The notes under the pieces: generated by a model
Database searches by the model: none
The model's input: the letters and a program-made list of their open reading frames with translations, nothing else
What the model was told of the DNA's origin: nothing
Translations under genes and position numbers: made by a program
NCBI RefSeq assembly: GCF_041929845.1
Contig: NZ_JBHEEH010000013.1
Coordinates: forward strand, 4,957 to 68,956
Direction of reading: 5' to 3'
From: Paenochrobactrum pullorum
GTDB lineage: Bacteria > Pseudomonadota > Alphaproteobacteria > Rhizobiales > Rhizobiaceae
Length of the DNA stretch: 64,000 nucleotides
Shown here: in pieces, positions 46,047 to 55,441 of the stretch
How the letters are laid out: each line of letters opens with the position of its first letter
How positions within the stretch are numbered: position 1 is the stretch's first letter

Positions 46047-46562
46047 ATGACATCACAATCCATTAAAAAAGCTGCCGATAAGCTGACCCTCTCCGTTGAA
46101 TCAACCGATGAGCGTAAAATCAATATTGGTGAAAATGCGGTTTTGCTGCTGATTGCCTGTGCGTTGGGCCTGTTTTCCAATCTGGTCGGCACCGGTGTGG
46201 GCATTATAGAAGCTTTCCCCGGCATGGCGATTTTATATCTGGCTTCACTTGGCGGCCTGTTTCTGGCGCGTTATGCACCATTTTATCTGCCAAGTGTCGC
46301 CTGGGTATCGCTGCTTGCGATCATCATCACCATTCCGGGTGTTCCCGGCAATGAATATGTCGTTGCTCAGGTCGATAAACTTAACTTCCTATCGCTTGCA
46401 ACGCCTGCTCTCGCCTATGGTGGCTTGGCTTTAACCCGCAATGAATTTGAAATTGCACGTCACTCAGGCTGGAAAATCGTTATTATTGCCATTTGCGTAA
46501 TGCTCGGCACCTATTTAGGCTCCGTTGTGATTGCCGATTTAACCTTACGCATCATGGGCTAA
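46047..46562 (+). CDS. Small membrane protein, partner of DUF3100 protein
   Basis: A 171-residue protein with a charged N-terminus of about 30 residues and four to five helices (AVLLLIACALGLFSNLVGTG, MAILYLASLGGLFLA, SVAWVSLLAIIITIPGV, IVIIAICVMLGTYLGSVV). No family is recognised with confidence. GGGGGAG precedes ATG 46047, 15 bases after the DUF3100 stop. Constant pairing by position suggests one two-part membrane complex. Confidence 0.65.
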   Translation: MTSQSIKKAADKLTLSVESTDERKINIGENAVLLLIACALGLFSNLVGTGVGIIEAFPGMAILYLASLGGLFLARYAPFYLPSVAWVSLLAIIITIPGVPGNEYVVAQVDKLNFLSLATPALAYGGLALTRNEFEIARHSGWKIVIIAICVMLGTYLGSVVIADLTLRIMG

Positions 46563-46582
46563 CTCCATCTTTAAAACCAGTA

Positions 46583-46610
46583 AAACGGGCAGGTTAAGAC
46601 TTGCCCGTTT
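46583..46610 (+). terminator. Hairpin, possible intra-operon terminator
   Basis: AAACGGGCA (46583-46591) pairs with TGCCCGTTT (46602-46610) between the membrane pair and the M20 gene, ending in a short T run. It would lower amidohydrolase expression relative to the transporter. Confidence 0.6.
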
Positions 46611-46646
46611 GTCTGCCTGCTGTCACAATCAGCAGGAACCGACTGC

Positions 46647-47831
46647 ATGAAACGCTCCGGAGAACTGACCTTGACCGCTTATGTTGAACCAGATGATATT
46701 ACTGAAGCCATTGAATGGCGCCATCAGCTGCACCGCAATCCAGAGCTTGGTTTTGAAGAACATAATACAGCACAATTCATTGCTGAAAAAATGAAAAGCT
46801 GGGGCTATGATGTAGTGGAAGGCTTTGCCAAAACGGGCATTATCGCCAGTCTCACACGGGGTACTTCAACGCACGTTATCGGCATTCGCGCCGATATGGA
46901 TGCGTTACCGATACAAGAAAAAAGCGGCGTGGCATATTCTTCTGAAACAATCGGAAAAATGCATGCCTGCGGGCATGACGGCCATGTCACAATGGCACTG
47001 GCGGCAGCCAAGGCCTGCACAAAAATTGATTTTGATGGTACTGTGCGTTTCATTTTCCAGCCTGCCGAAGAAAACGAGGGTGGCGGACGCGAGATGGTCA
47101 ATCAAGGCTTGTTTGACAAGTTTCCGGTTGATGCAATTTACGGTTTACATAACTGGCCGGGGCAGGATGTCGGCACATGCGTTGCACGTGACGATGCGAT
47201 GATGGCGGCATTTGGTACGTTTGAAATCACCATTATCGGTAAGGGCGCCCATGGTGCCATGCCTCATGAAGGCGCTGATCCGGTGATTGCTGCAAGCCAG
47301 ATTGTGTCGGCCCTTCAAACCATTGCCAGTCGCAATATTTCACCGCTCGATTCTGCCGTCGTATCAGTGACACAAATGCATGGCGGCGATGCGTGGAACA
47401 TCATTCCTGAAATCATGATTATCCGGGGCACCACACGTTGGTTCAAGCCGGAAGTTGGTCAAATGATTTCACAGCGCATCAAGTCAATTTCGGCATCTCT
47501 TGCTGAAGGATTTGGCTGTGACGCCAAACTCATTTATGAAGAGCGCTACCCGTCAACTATTAATACTCCGGCAGAGGCGGCAATCATCCGCAGAATTGCA
47601 GCGTCGCCTGCATTGAATTTAAAAGTGCTGGATGTTGATCCGAGTATGGCGGCAGAAGATTTTGCCTTTATGCTTCAGAAAAAACCCGGCTGCTATTTCT
47701 GGCTCGGCGCGCGGCGTGATGGTAACAACCCTGGCCTTCACTCACCCTATTATGATTTCAATGATGCCATTTTGGCAACTGGTGCACGTTTCTGGGTGGA
47801 GCTTGTCAAAAGCGAACTCAACGGTGCTTAA
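46647..47831 (+). CDS. M20-family amidohydrolase (hippurate/indole-acetyl-amino-acid hydrolase type)
   Basis: A 394-residue metallo-hydrolase. Metal ligands are visible in IRADMDALPIQE, MHACGHDGHVTMAL and PAEENEGGGREM, plus a late histidine in GLHSPYYDFND. The lid domain (about residues 190-300) is present. No signal peptide, so it acts in the cytoplasm, cleaving an N-acyl amino acid or similar amide. Next to the DUF3100 pair it is the likely first catabolic step. Confidence 0.88.
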   Translation: MKRSGELTLTAYVEPDDITEAIEWRHQLHRNPELGFEEHNTAQFIAEKMKSWGYDVVEGFAKTGIIASLTRGTSTHVIGIRADMDALPIQEKSGVAYSSETIGKMHACGHDGHVTMALAAAKACTKIDFDGTVRFIFQPAEENEGGGREMVNQGLFDKFPVDAIYGLHNWPGQDVGTCVARDDAMMAAFGTFEITIIGKGAHGAMPHEGADPVIAASQIVSALQTIASRNISPLDSAVVSVTQMHGGDAWNIIPEIMIIRGTTRWFKPEVGQMISQRIKSISASLAEGFGCDAKLIYEERYPSTINTPAEAAIIRRIAASPALNLKVLDVDPSMAAEDFAFMLQKKPGCYFWLGARRDGNNPGLHSPYYDFNDAILATGARFWVELVKSELNGA

Positions 47832-47855
47832 GCAATAAAATAAAGTAGGAGCATT

Positions 47856-48779
47856 TTGAAACAGCAACCTGCAATGGAAAGCCTTGATGCCAAGGAACTA
47901 CGTATGTTCATGGCAGTGGTGCGGATTGGCTCCATTCGTGGTGCGGCCGAATATTTGCAGGTTGCACCTTCGGTTATCAGCCGTCAGATTGCCGATACCG
48001 AACGCGTTATAGGGCTTCCACTCTTCTCACGCACTGCACGTGGCATGCGCCTGACTGAGGCTGGTGAATTGGTGCTGGATTACGGGCGGCGAATTTTGGA
48101 AGAGAGCAGCCTGCTCACCGAGCAATTGGGGCTTTTACGCGGTGTGCAGCAACAACGGGTCAGGATAAGGTGCGGTGAAGGTTTTCTGGCCGATGTACTC
48201 AAGCATGGGTTGAGCGCTTTTGTCAAAATCTATCCGGAAATCCGCTATGATTTGCAGCTTGGAAGTACGCAAGGTGTGCTGGATGCGATTGCCAATGGCG
48301 ATGCGGATATCGGCATTGCCTACAATCCGACAATCGATACGCGTGTACGTTCTCTTGCGATCTCCCGCCAGCCTTTATGTCTGGTCGCGCAGCCGCATCA
48401 TCCACTCTTAATAAAAGAAAACCTGCAAATGGCCGATTGCAACGGCCTTTCTTGCAGCCTGCTCAGCCAAGGGCACGGTATTACCCAACTTGTCACGCGC
48501 GTTGCCGCTGATCAGGGTATTGCTTTGATTACATTACTGGAAACGTCTTCCATTGATGTGCTCAAACATTTTGTCATGGCAGGGCTTGGCGTCACTTTCC
48601 TGCCCCGCTTTACGGTTGCTACCGAACTGGAAAACGGCAGTGTGAATATACGTGAATTATCCGACCCTGTTTTCAATGATGCCAGTGCCCATCTGATGGT
48701 ACGCGCGCGCCGTCGTTTGCCTGCATCAGTTGAACGTTTGGGCAGTTTTTTGGCATTCAACATGACTGCATTTCGTTAA
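47856..48779 (+). CDS. LysR-family transcriptional regulator
   Basis: A 307-residue regulator. The winged helix-turn-helix is in RIGSIRGAAEYLQVAPSVIS and RQIADTERVIGLPLFSRTA; the rest is a two-lobed effector domain. Start is TTG 47856 with AGGAG five bases ahead, or ATG 47874. It is 24 bases after the M20 gene in the same direction. By position it should control the DUF3100-M20 operon and perhaps the divergent dehydrogenase pair. Confidence 0.88.
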   Translation: MKQQPAMESLDAKELRMFMAVVRIGSIRGAAEYLQVAPSVISRQIADTERVIGLPLFSRTARGMRLTEAGELVLDYGRRILEESSLLTEQLGLLRGVQQQRVRIRCGEGFLADVLKHGLSAFVKIYPEIRYDLQLGSTQGVLDAIANGDADIGIAYNPTIDTRVRSLAISRQPLCLVAQPHHPLLIKENLQMADCNGLSCSLLSQGHGITQLVTRVAADQGIALITLLETSSIDVLKHFVMAGLGVTFLPRFTVATELENGSVNIRELSDPVFNDASAHLMVRARRRLPASVERLGSFLAFNMTAFR

Positions 48780-48789
48780 GTGCATATAA

Positions 48790-48821
48790 AACCTCTCGAA
48801 CCATTACTGATCCGGGAGGTT
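48790..48821. terminator. Bidirectional hairpin terminator
   Basis: AACCTCTCG (48790-48798) pairs with CGGGAGGTT (48813-48821) with one G-T wobble, between convergent genes. Confidence 0.6.
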
Positions 48822-48833
48822 AAAGGATTTTAA

Positions 48834-49883
48834 TCAGTTGATCTGATCACCAATGACAGGGCCTTCCCAGTTTGGTTTCCAACCCAAGCTTGGTGCCACA
48901 TGCTTGATGAAAGATTCCAGAATATGCAGATTATATTCCGGCCCAAGCTGGTTTGGAATCGTCAGCATCAACGTGTCCGCCAAAGCAATTGCCTTGTCGT
49001 TTTTAAGCTGTTCGATCAGTATATCAGGCTCGCCCGCATAGGTTCGTCCGAAGGTGGAGCGGAAACCGTCAATCATCCCGATAGCATCATGTTTTTCCGC
49101 CGCACTGCCAAAATAAGCTCTGTCGGTATCATTCATGATCGGAAAAACACTGCGGCTGATTGAAACACGCGGCGCACCTTTGTGGCCTGCTTCACGATAA
49201 GCCTCGCGAAAACGAATAATCTGCTCTGCCTGCAACTCGTCAAAAGGCATGCTGGAATCTTCAGTCAAAAGTGTTGAAGACATCATATTCAAGCCCTGAC
49301 GACCTGTCCATTCAGCAGTTTCGCGTGTGCCGGAGCCCCACCAGATATGATTACGCAAAGTGCCGGAGCGTGGCTCAATTGGTACCGGCCCACGATAGCC
49401 CATCGAATGATCACCCAATGCCAGCGGTTCTCCATCAATTGCCCGCATGAACAAGTCAAATTTTGGACGAGCGATGTCGGCACCGCGTGGATCATTAGAG
49501 CCGGTATAGCCAAAAGCTTCATAACCACGCACAACCGTTTCCGGCGAGCCGCGGCTGATGCCAAGCGCAATACGACCATCAGCCAGAATATCAAGCGCTG
49601 CGGCTTCTTCCGCCAGATAAAGAGGGTTTTCATAGCGCATATCAATAACGCCTGTTCCCACTTCAATATGCTTGGTTTTCGCGGCAATGGTTGCTAATAG
49701 CGGCATTGGTGAAGCTTGCTGCTGTGCAAAATGGTGAACGCGGAAATAGGCACCATTGACGCCAAGTTCATCAGCACCAACGCCAAGTTCCACAGCCTGC
49801 TTCAGCATTTCGCCAGCCGTGCGGGTCTGAGACCCACGCGAATTCATATAATGGCCGAAACTTAAAAAACCAAAAGCTCTCAT
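48834..49883 (-). CDS. LLM-class flavin-dependent oxidoreductase
   Basis: About 349 residues of the bacterial luciferase-like (F420/FMN) family. The start MRAFGFLSFGHYM and middle EVGTGVIDMRYENPLYLAEE with IALGISRGSPETV are typical of alkanesulfonate/nitrilotriacetate-type or alkanal monooxygenases. AGGAGATATTCC directly before ATG 49883 fixes the start; the frame to 49919 is not used. Single gene; its flavin partner is not adjacent. Confidence 0.88.
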   Translation of the reverse strand: MRAFGFLSFGHYMNSRGSQTRTAGEMLKQAVELGVGADELGVNGAYFRVHHFAQQQASPMPLLATIAAKTKHIEVGTGVIDMRYENPLYLAEEAAALDILADGRIALGISRGSPETVVRGYEAFGYTGSNDPRGADIARPKFDLFMRAIDGEPLALGDHSMGYRGPVPIEPRSGTLRNHIWWGSGTRETAEWTGRQGLNMMSSTLLTEDSSMPFDELQAEQIIRFREAYREAGHKGAPRVSISRSVFPIMNDTDRAYFGSAAEKHDAIGMIDGFRSTFGRTYAGEPDILIEQLKNDKAIALADTLMLTIPNQLGPEYNLHILESFIKHVAPSLGWKPNWEGPVIGDQIN

Positions 49884-50040
49884 GGAATATCTCCTGCCGC
49901 CTCTTGCGGCTTTCATCACTGTTGGATGACATATAGTATATAAAAGTAACTACAACAGCTATGGATACGCGAACGCATTGTTCACTATTTCGTCATCCAA
50001 GAAATATTCTTCAATTTTATAAATTTGAATAAAAACGCCA

Positions 50041-50062
50041 AAAGGGCAGCAAGCTGCCCTTT
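50041..50062 (-). terminator. Rho-independent terminator of the Fbp/Afu-type operon
   Basis: AAAGGGCAG (50041-50049) and CTGCCCTTT (50054-50062) with a 4-base loop. It lies 43 bases past the binding-protein stop on the minus strand, and T-rich sequence follows in that direction. Confidence 0.75.
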
Positions 50063-50104
50063 TGATGATTGATTGATCCATTTAAATTAACGGGCCATTA
50101 TCAA

Positions 50105-51250
50105 TTAACGGGAATGAATTGTCCAAAAATCCTGCCAATCCTGAAGCTTCGCGTAATCGCTTTCAGCTGTTTCAGAATGCGGGACATGCATCTGATCCAT
50201 GACTTTCACGATACCAGATACTTCGCCTTCAGGAATTTTGGCATTCTTGTTGGAGGAGATTTTACCATCGGCCAACTGTGGTGCCATACCTTCTTCGGTC
50301 ATGATATAATGAACGAAAAGCTTGGCTGCATTCGGGCTCTTGGTGCCAGCTGCAATTACGGCTACACGGGGAGTCAACTGACCGGCCCATGGCTGCATTC
50401 CAGCGCAGATACCCATTGTGTAGTCGTTTTTCTTAGCATCACGGAAGATCGATGTGCTCAAGAAGCCCATGAATGGCTTTTCCTGACCCTTGGCACCAAC
50501 AATCGGGCCAACATCGGTGTCGGAACGCGTCACACTAGGACGGTTTTTGGCAAAACGCTTGACCCATTCAGCGGTTGCGCTTTTCTCGTCTGTTTTCAAA
50601 GGCTCACCGAAGAAATCTTCGTAAGCTTTAGCCATTGCGGCATCGTCATGTTCTGCGATTTGGTTGAACCAGAACATGGTTTCATTGCGCAGCAACGGAT
50701 CAGGTATAGCCACACGGCCTTTCCAGTCTTCGGTGGTCAGCGCCCAGATATTATCAATCGGGCATTTATCGCCATGAACATCAGAATTATAGGCCCAAAC
50801 CCAAGGATTAAGACTGGTGATAGCCGGATCTTGATATTCTGCCGGAATTTGATCTTTCAGATCCGGCGGCAGCCAGCTCAAACCTGCACCCTGAACGATA
50901 ATTTCAGAGGTAACCGATGGCAGGTTGCTCATGTTGAAAACATCGGTGCGCACATTATTTGCTGCCGCTTCACGCAGGATAACCTGTTCCTGGTTCTGCC
51001 CGTTCATTTTCACGCCAGTTGCTTTTACACCGTATTTTTCGGTGAAAGCATCAGCCATAGCAACGATTTTACCGGTTGCATCAACAACGGTAATCGCCGG
51101 TTCTTTTTTCGCAGCTTCAATCAAAGCTTCGAGTGAATAATCAGCATCTTTGATGCCGATTTCGCCAGCAGGCTCAGCAAATGCTGCTGTGCCGGACAAA
51201 AGTGCTACGCTCAATGAGAGAGCAGCGATATTACGAATGGTCAAAGTCAT
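50105..51250 (-). CDS. Fbp/Afu-type ABC transporter substrate-binding protein
   Basis: A 381-residue periplasmic protein with signal peptide (ALSLSVALLSGTAAFAEP). The fold family is the ferric/sugar-phosphate/phosphonate group (cluster with FbpA, AfuA, PhnS). The Tyr-Tyr pair that binds ferric iron in FbpA is absent: no YY dipeptide occurs anywhere. Iron is therefore a doubtful ligand. CTGGAGGATAGA directly precedes ATG 51250; the frame to 51301 overlaps the ATPase gene and is unlikely. Last gene of a three-gene operon. Confidence 0.82.
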   Translation of the reverse strand: MTLTIRNIAALSLSVALLSGTAAFAEPAGEIGIKDADYSLEALIEAAKKEPAITVVDATGKIVAMADAFTEKYGVKATGVKMNGQNQEQVILREAAANNVRTDVFNMSNLPSVTSEIIVQGAGLSWLPPDLKDQIPAEYQDPAITSLNPWVWAYNSDVHGDKCPIDNIWALTTEDWKGRVAIPDPLLRNETMFWFNQIAEHDDAAMAKAYEDFFGEPLKTDEKSATAEWVKRFAKNRPSVTRSDTDVGPIVGAKGQEKPFMGFLSTSIFRDAKKNDYTMGICAGMQPWAGQLTPRVAVIAAGTKSPNAAKLFVHYIMTEEGMAPQLADGKISSNKNAKIPEGEVSGIVKVMDQMHVPHSETAESDYAKLQDWQDFWTIHSR

Positions 51251-51297
51251 TCTATCCTCCAGGGTTAAACGTAAATTCGAAAAGAGTTGCGCGGTTC

Positions 51298-52383
51298 TCA
51301 ACCGCTTATGCGTTTGCCTTCACCGTCGAACACATGAATGTGGTTTGCTTCAACTGTGATCCAGATCTCTTCACCCGCCTTTTGTACGGGTGCTTCTGAA
51401 ATGATTGCAAAATATTGCTCGCCGTCAGCGGACAATTCAACGATCCAGCTACCGCCCGTCGGCACAACATCCACGATCTTGGCAAGGCAGCCACCATCAA
51501 TTGCTTGAGCACTGATGCGTACGGATTCAGGACGGATACCAACGGAGCCAACCTTGGCCACATCGATTTTTTGTGCGGCCAAGAGGCTGCGAACCCATGC
51601 TGCCAATGCGCCTTTGTTGGTATCATTCAGCTCGGTGATATTGATCGGCAGGTTACCGATAAATTCCGCCACAAAACGATTGGCCGGACGCTCATAAATA
51701 TCGTCTGGTGTACCAAGCTGCTGTAATTCGCCTTCACTCATCACCGCAATCGTGGTTGCAAGCGTCATTGCTTCCCACTGGTCATGGGTCACGAAAACAA
51801 CTGTTGAACCCATTTCCTGATGGATACGCTTCAACTCCGCACGCATTTCAAGGCGCAGTTTTGCATCCAGATTAGAAAGTGGTTCATCAAGCAGAATGAT
51901 TTCAGGCTTCAAAGCGAGCATTCGGGCAAGAGCCACGCGCTGTTGCTGACCACCGGACATCTGCGCAGGTAAACGATCACGATAGCGCTCGATGCCAAGT
52001 TTTTGCAGTACGTCATTGATGATCTTTTCGCGTTCAGGCTTTGCAACTTTATGCAGTTTCAAACCGAATTCGACATTTTCCTCCACCGTCATATGCGGCC
52101 AGAGCGCATAATTCTGGAACACCAGACCCATACCGCGTTTTTCCGGCGGCAGATAAATGCCATCATCCACCGAGACGATCTTTTTGCCATCAACCAGAAT
52201 TTGGCCTTCGGTTGGAAATTCCAATCCGGCAATCATCCGCAAGGTGGTGGTTTTACCACAACCGGACGGGCCCAGCAGGCACAGAAATTCAGATTTTGGA
52301 ATTTCCAGTGTTAATTTTTCAACTGCGGCGCGGGTGGCTTTGCCGTAGCTTTTTCTGATATCGCGAAGTGTAATACTCGACAT
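51298..52383 (-). CDS. Fbp/Afu-type ABC transporter ATPase
   Basis: A 361-residue ATPase: Walker A GPSGCGKTTTLRMIAG, Q-loop FQNYALWPHMTV, signature MSGGQQQRVALA, Walker B ILLDEPLSNLD, C-terminal TOBE domain (about 235-355). It overlaps the permease stop by one base. It powers the fused permease at 52383-54179. Confidence 0.9.
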   Translation of the reverse strand: MSSITLRDIRKSYGKATRAAVEKLTLEIPKSEFLCLLGPSGCGKTTTLRMIAGLEFPTEGQILVDGKKIVSVDDGIYLPPEKRGMGLVFQNYALWPHMTVEENVEFGLKLHKVAKPEREKIINDVLQKLGIERYRDRLPAQMSGGQQQRVALARMLALKPEIILLDEPLSNLDAKLRLEMRAELKRIHQEMGSTVVFVTHDQWEAMTLATTIAVMSEGELQQLGTPDDIYERPANRFVAEFIGNLPINITELNDTNKGALAAWVRSLLAAQKIDVAKVGSVGIRPESVRISAQAIDGGCLAKIVDVVPTGGSWIVELSADGEQYFAIISEAPVQKAGEEIWITVEANHIHVFDGEGKRISG

Positions 52384-54179
52384 TATTTGCCTCCCAATCC
52401 GTCAGATAATTTACTGTTGGTGAGTTTTTGAACGATGATCGTGCCGCCAAAAGCGATCACACAAATCATCAAGACGACAGCATTGGCAGCCTGAGAATAG
52501 CTGTAATCAACAAGGCGCAATGCATAAGTGGTGAGAACGTCAGTACCCGGAACGGCCAGCACGACAACAAGGCTTAAACCTTTGATGCCGGAGATAAATG
52601 GCAGCAGAATTCCGGAAACAAGCGAACCTTTTTGAATAGGTGCAACGATGGAAACCAAGCGTCTCCAGAAGCCGGCACCCACAATCTGGCCTGCTTCTTC
52701 CGGTGCTTTACCAAGTTGCATCATCGCGGAAATACCAGCGCGTGATGCAAATGGCATCTGATCGGCAAGAATGGCCAGAACCAGCAGAATTGGCGTGCCG
52801 TAAAGTGCCGGTAACGGACCACGCTGCACGGCAAACATGGTCAGATAAGCAGCGGCAAAAGCAATGCCCGGAACCAGATATGGCAGGAATGTTACCTGAC
52901 GCAGGAATGTGCCAAGTAAAGTCAGCGGTGTACGGGCGACGACATAGCCAACCAACAGACCAAGCAAACCAGCACCCAATGCCGCCGAACCAACAATCCA
53001 AAGCGTGTTCCATGTTGCACGCCAGAATTCACCGGTGAGCAAAATGCCGTGGCTCATTGCCGTTGTTTTCAGATCACTGCCGATCCAGAAATCAAGCGTG
53101 AAATTATTCAATGCAAATACACCCGGCACGCGCATGATGGTAGTGAGGAAGAGCGCCATCAACGGAATGAACGCACTGATGATGAACATAAACATCGCAA
53201 AACTAAAGGCCGGAATGCGGAAACGTCCGAGTTCTGTTTGACGGTTCATCGAGCCTTTATTGCCGATGGTTACAAAACGACGAGCTTCTTTAAGCAAATA
53301 CATGTCGAGGAAAATCGAGATACTGCCCAAGATTACAATGGTTGCCGCCAAAACCGCGCTCATACCAGCCTGACTGGTTGAAATTGCACGGAAAAGCGAA
53401 GTCGCCAACACATCAAAACCAACCGGCACACCCAGAATATAGGCCACACCAAAATCGCCCAAACATTTGGCAAAAATAAGCGTTGCGGCAGAAACGATAG
53501 ACGGCATCATCAATGGCAAAATAATACGACGTGCGATCAACAATTTTCCTGCCCCCATAATACGGGCGGAATCTTCCAGCGTTGAATCAAACTGACGCAG
53601 TGCATTACCAAAAAGCAGGATGACAAATGGCGTATAATGCATCGCCAAAATCAGCATTATCGGCAGCATACCATAGGCCAACCAATCCGGCGGGGCAAAG
53701 CCCAAAGCCTCCATCCAGCTTGGCTGACCACCCGTGGTGCGGTTTTTAAAAAGCGTCAGCCATGCAAGCGCGAATGTCCATGATGGCAGCATATAAGGCA
53801 CAATCAAAGCGGTGGAAAACCACTTTTTGCCCGGCAAATTGGTGCGGCTTAAAAGCCATGCCAAAGGAATACCGGTTGCAAGGGCAAAGAGAATAGAGCC
53901 GAGAGCAATGATGGCTGTGTTCCACAACGGGCGCCAGAAAATATCGGTCGAAATCGGCGAAAATAATGCGCGATTGATATAATAGAAGGTCAGTTCACCA
54001 ATCTGCTGGCCAGAACGGGCGCGATCTGCAAACTGCACCAGCACCGCATCAGATAATAGCAGCACAATTGGTGCGACAATCAGATAGGCAAAAACAACAG
54101 ACAATACGATCCCGATCAATGTTGTCGGGTCGGAATTGTAGACCTTATGTTTATATAACAGGTTCTTGTAATAACTCAT
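52383..54179 (-). CDS. Fbp/Afu-type ABC transporter, fused double permease
   Basis: A 598-residue inner-membrane protein with two permease halves, each with about six helices and an EAA-type loop (LEDSARIMGAGKLLIARRII in the first; KAPEEAGQIVGAGFWRRLVS in the second). This double layout is typical of FbpB, AfuB and 2-aminoethylphosphonate importers. It is the first gene of the operon; its promoter lies in the 180 bases before the PhnD-family gene end. Confidence 0.9.
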   Translation of the reverse strand: MSYYKNLLYKHKVYNSDPTTLIGIVLSVVFAYLIVAPIVLLLSDAVLVQFADRARSGQQIGELTFYYINRALFSPISTDIFWRPLWNTAIIALGSILFALATGIPLAWLLSRTNLPGKKWFSTALIVPYMLPSWTFALAWLTLFKNRTTGGQPSWMEALGFAPPDWLAYGMLPIMLILAMHYTPFVILLFGNALRQFDSTLEDSARIMGAGKLLIARRIILPLMMPSIVSAATLIFAKCLGDFGVAYILGVPVGFDVLATSLFRAISTSQAGMSAVLAATIVILGSISIFLDMYLLKEARRFVTIGNKGSMNRQTELGRFRIPAFSFAMFMFIISAFIPLMALFLTTIMRVPGVFALNNFTLDFWIGSDLKTTAMSHGILLTGEFWRATWNTLWIVGSAALGAGLLGLLVGYVVARTPLTLLGTFLRQVTFLPYLVPGIAFAAAYLTMFAVQRGPLPALYGTPILLVLAILADQMPFASRAGISAMMQLGKAPEEAGQIVGAGFWRRLVSIVAPIQKGSLVSGILLPFISGIKGLSLVVVLAVPGTDVLTTYALRLVDYSYSQAANAVVLMICVIAFGGTIIVQKLTNSKLSDGLGGK

Positions 54180-54359
54180 GGTTTCTCCACTTTGAGCCGA
54201 GGCTCCCCGTACAACCTTCCCCGATTTTTAAACGGTAGAGTTTCAAAAGGTTTGATGCTCGCTTGGTGCAGCAATTGTTGCCTTATTCTGCGCTTGGCCT
54301 TGCCCTATATATCGAGCTTTGAAATTGACTTTTACCTGACATATCCACGCTTGATAAAC

Positions 54360-55334
54360 TCATGGAAGCACTGCCCCCGCTTGTTCATTTACCTCGCGCA
54401 CCACAGACCATGCGGGTGCGTATTCAATGGGTATAAAATGATCATCTCCCTGAAATTCAGCTTTCATTTCAGGCGTAAATGTAAAATTGAAAAAACAGTG
54501 TTTCATCTTGCTCACCAATGATGGTGCAAGATTATGGGCATAGGCAAAAGATGATGTCGGAAAAAGATCGCTTTGATAAATAAGGCGCACGGCATCGCGT
54601 TTAACAAGGCCGCGCTCGATCATTCGCTCCAGCACATCGGAAGCAACTGCTGCCATATCATAATCACCGGCCACAACACCGAGTACTGATTTATCATGAC
54701 CACCGGACATGATCGGCGCATAGTCCTGCACTGGTGTCAGTCCGTGTTTGGGAAACAAAGCGCGTGGTGCCACATTGCCGGAATTGGAAAAAAGCGAAGC
54801 ATGGGCAATGCGCTTGCCTTTCAAATCGCTCAAATCTTTATAAGGACTGTCGGCACGGACAACCGCCACCAAACGGTAGCCACGCATTTCATTGCCGGTT
54901 CCTTTCGCTGCGAAAGGAACGGCACCCGCGCGGTTCACTGCCTCGATGGTAGGCCCTGTTGAAAATCCGGCAAAATGCAACCGCCCGGAACGCATCGCTT
55001 CAATTTCATCCGCGCTAGACTGGATCGGATAATAGACGATCTGACGTCCCAGACAGGCTTCAAGATGCTGCGTAAAAGGTTTGAACAAACGGGCATAAAC
55101 GGCCGGATCTTCAATTGGCGTATAGGCCCAAACAAGGGTTTGCGGATCACGCCATTGGGATGGATCTTTGGGTGCATCGGCGACAAGATCATTATTCTCG
55201 TCGCAATAACGCTCGTCAAGCGCACCGCGATTAGCGCATGCGTTATCAGTCGCAGAAGCAATGCTTAACTGCGCGCCCAATATCGCTGTCAATATAGCAA
55301 CGCCCGTGTGGCATGCCATTTTGCGCCAGAACAT
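54360..55334 (-). CDS. PhnD-family phosphate/phosphonate-type binding protein
   Basis: About 324 residues with a signal peptide (VAILTAILGAQLSIASATD). It is a type 2 periplasmic binding protein of the PhnD family: TLVWAYTPIEDPAVYARLF, SGRLHFAGFSTGPTIEA, DLSDLKGKRIAHASLFSNSG and AVASDVLERMIE. It likely binds a phosphonate, phosphite or similar oxyanion. No permease of the PhnE type is near. GTG 55343 is in frame but ATG 55334 with GGTGGAAGAA ahead is better. It is divergent from the two-component operon and may be a sensor subunit for it. Confidence 0.8.
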   Translation of the reverse strand: MFWRKMACHTGVAILTAILGAQLSIASATDNACANRGALDERYCDENNDLVADAPKDPSQWRDPQTLVWAYTPIEDPAVYARLFKPFTQHLEACLGRQIVYYPIQSSADEIEAMRSGRLHFAGFSTGPTIEAVNRAGAVPFAAKGTGNEMRGYRLVAVVRADSPYKDLSDLKGKRIAHASLFSNSGNVAPRALFPKHGLTPVQDYAPIMSGGHDKSVLGVVAGDYDMAAVASDVLERMIERGLVKRDAVRLIYQSDLFPTSSFAYAHNLAPSLVSKMKHCFFNFTFTPEMKAEFQGDDHFIPIEYAPAWSVVREVNEQAGAVLP

Positions 55335-55441
55335 TTCTTCCACCCAAACCCGTTTTTATGTTAGTGTTTAATATTGGTATCTAAAAACAATACCAATTCT
55401 TCCTGTCAGAATCCTGTCATCATGGAAACTTTACATCTCTC

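Noticed and set aside
50069..51136. 355-codon open frame on the plus strand
   Set aside because: It lies fully antisense to the substrate-binding protein gene, has a Cys/Phe/His-rich composition with no domain, and the minus-strand protein has signal peptide, family match and a strong ribosome site.
50105..54179. Naming the operon fbpABC (ferric iron uptake)
   Set aside because: The binding protein lacks the ferric-binding Tyr pair and the context points to phosphorylated or anionic organic ligands, so iron gene symbols were withheld.
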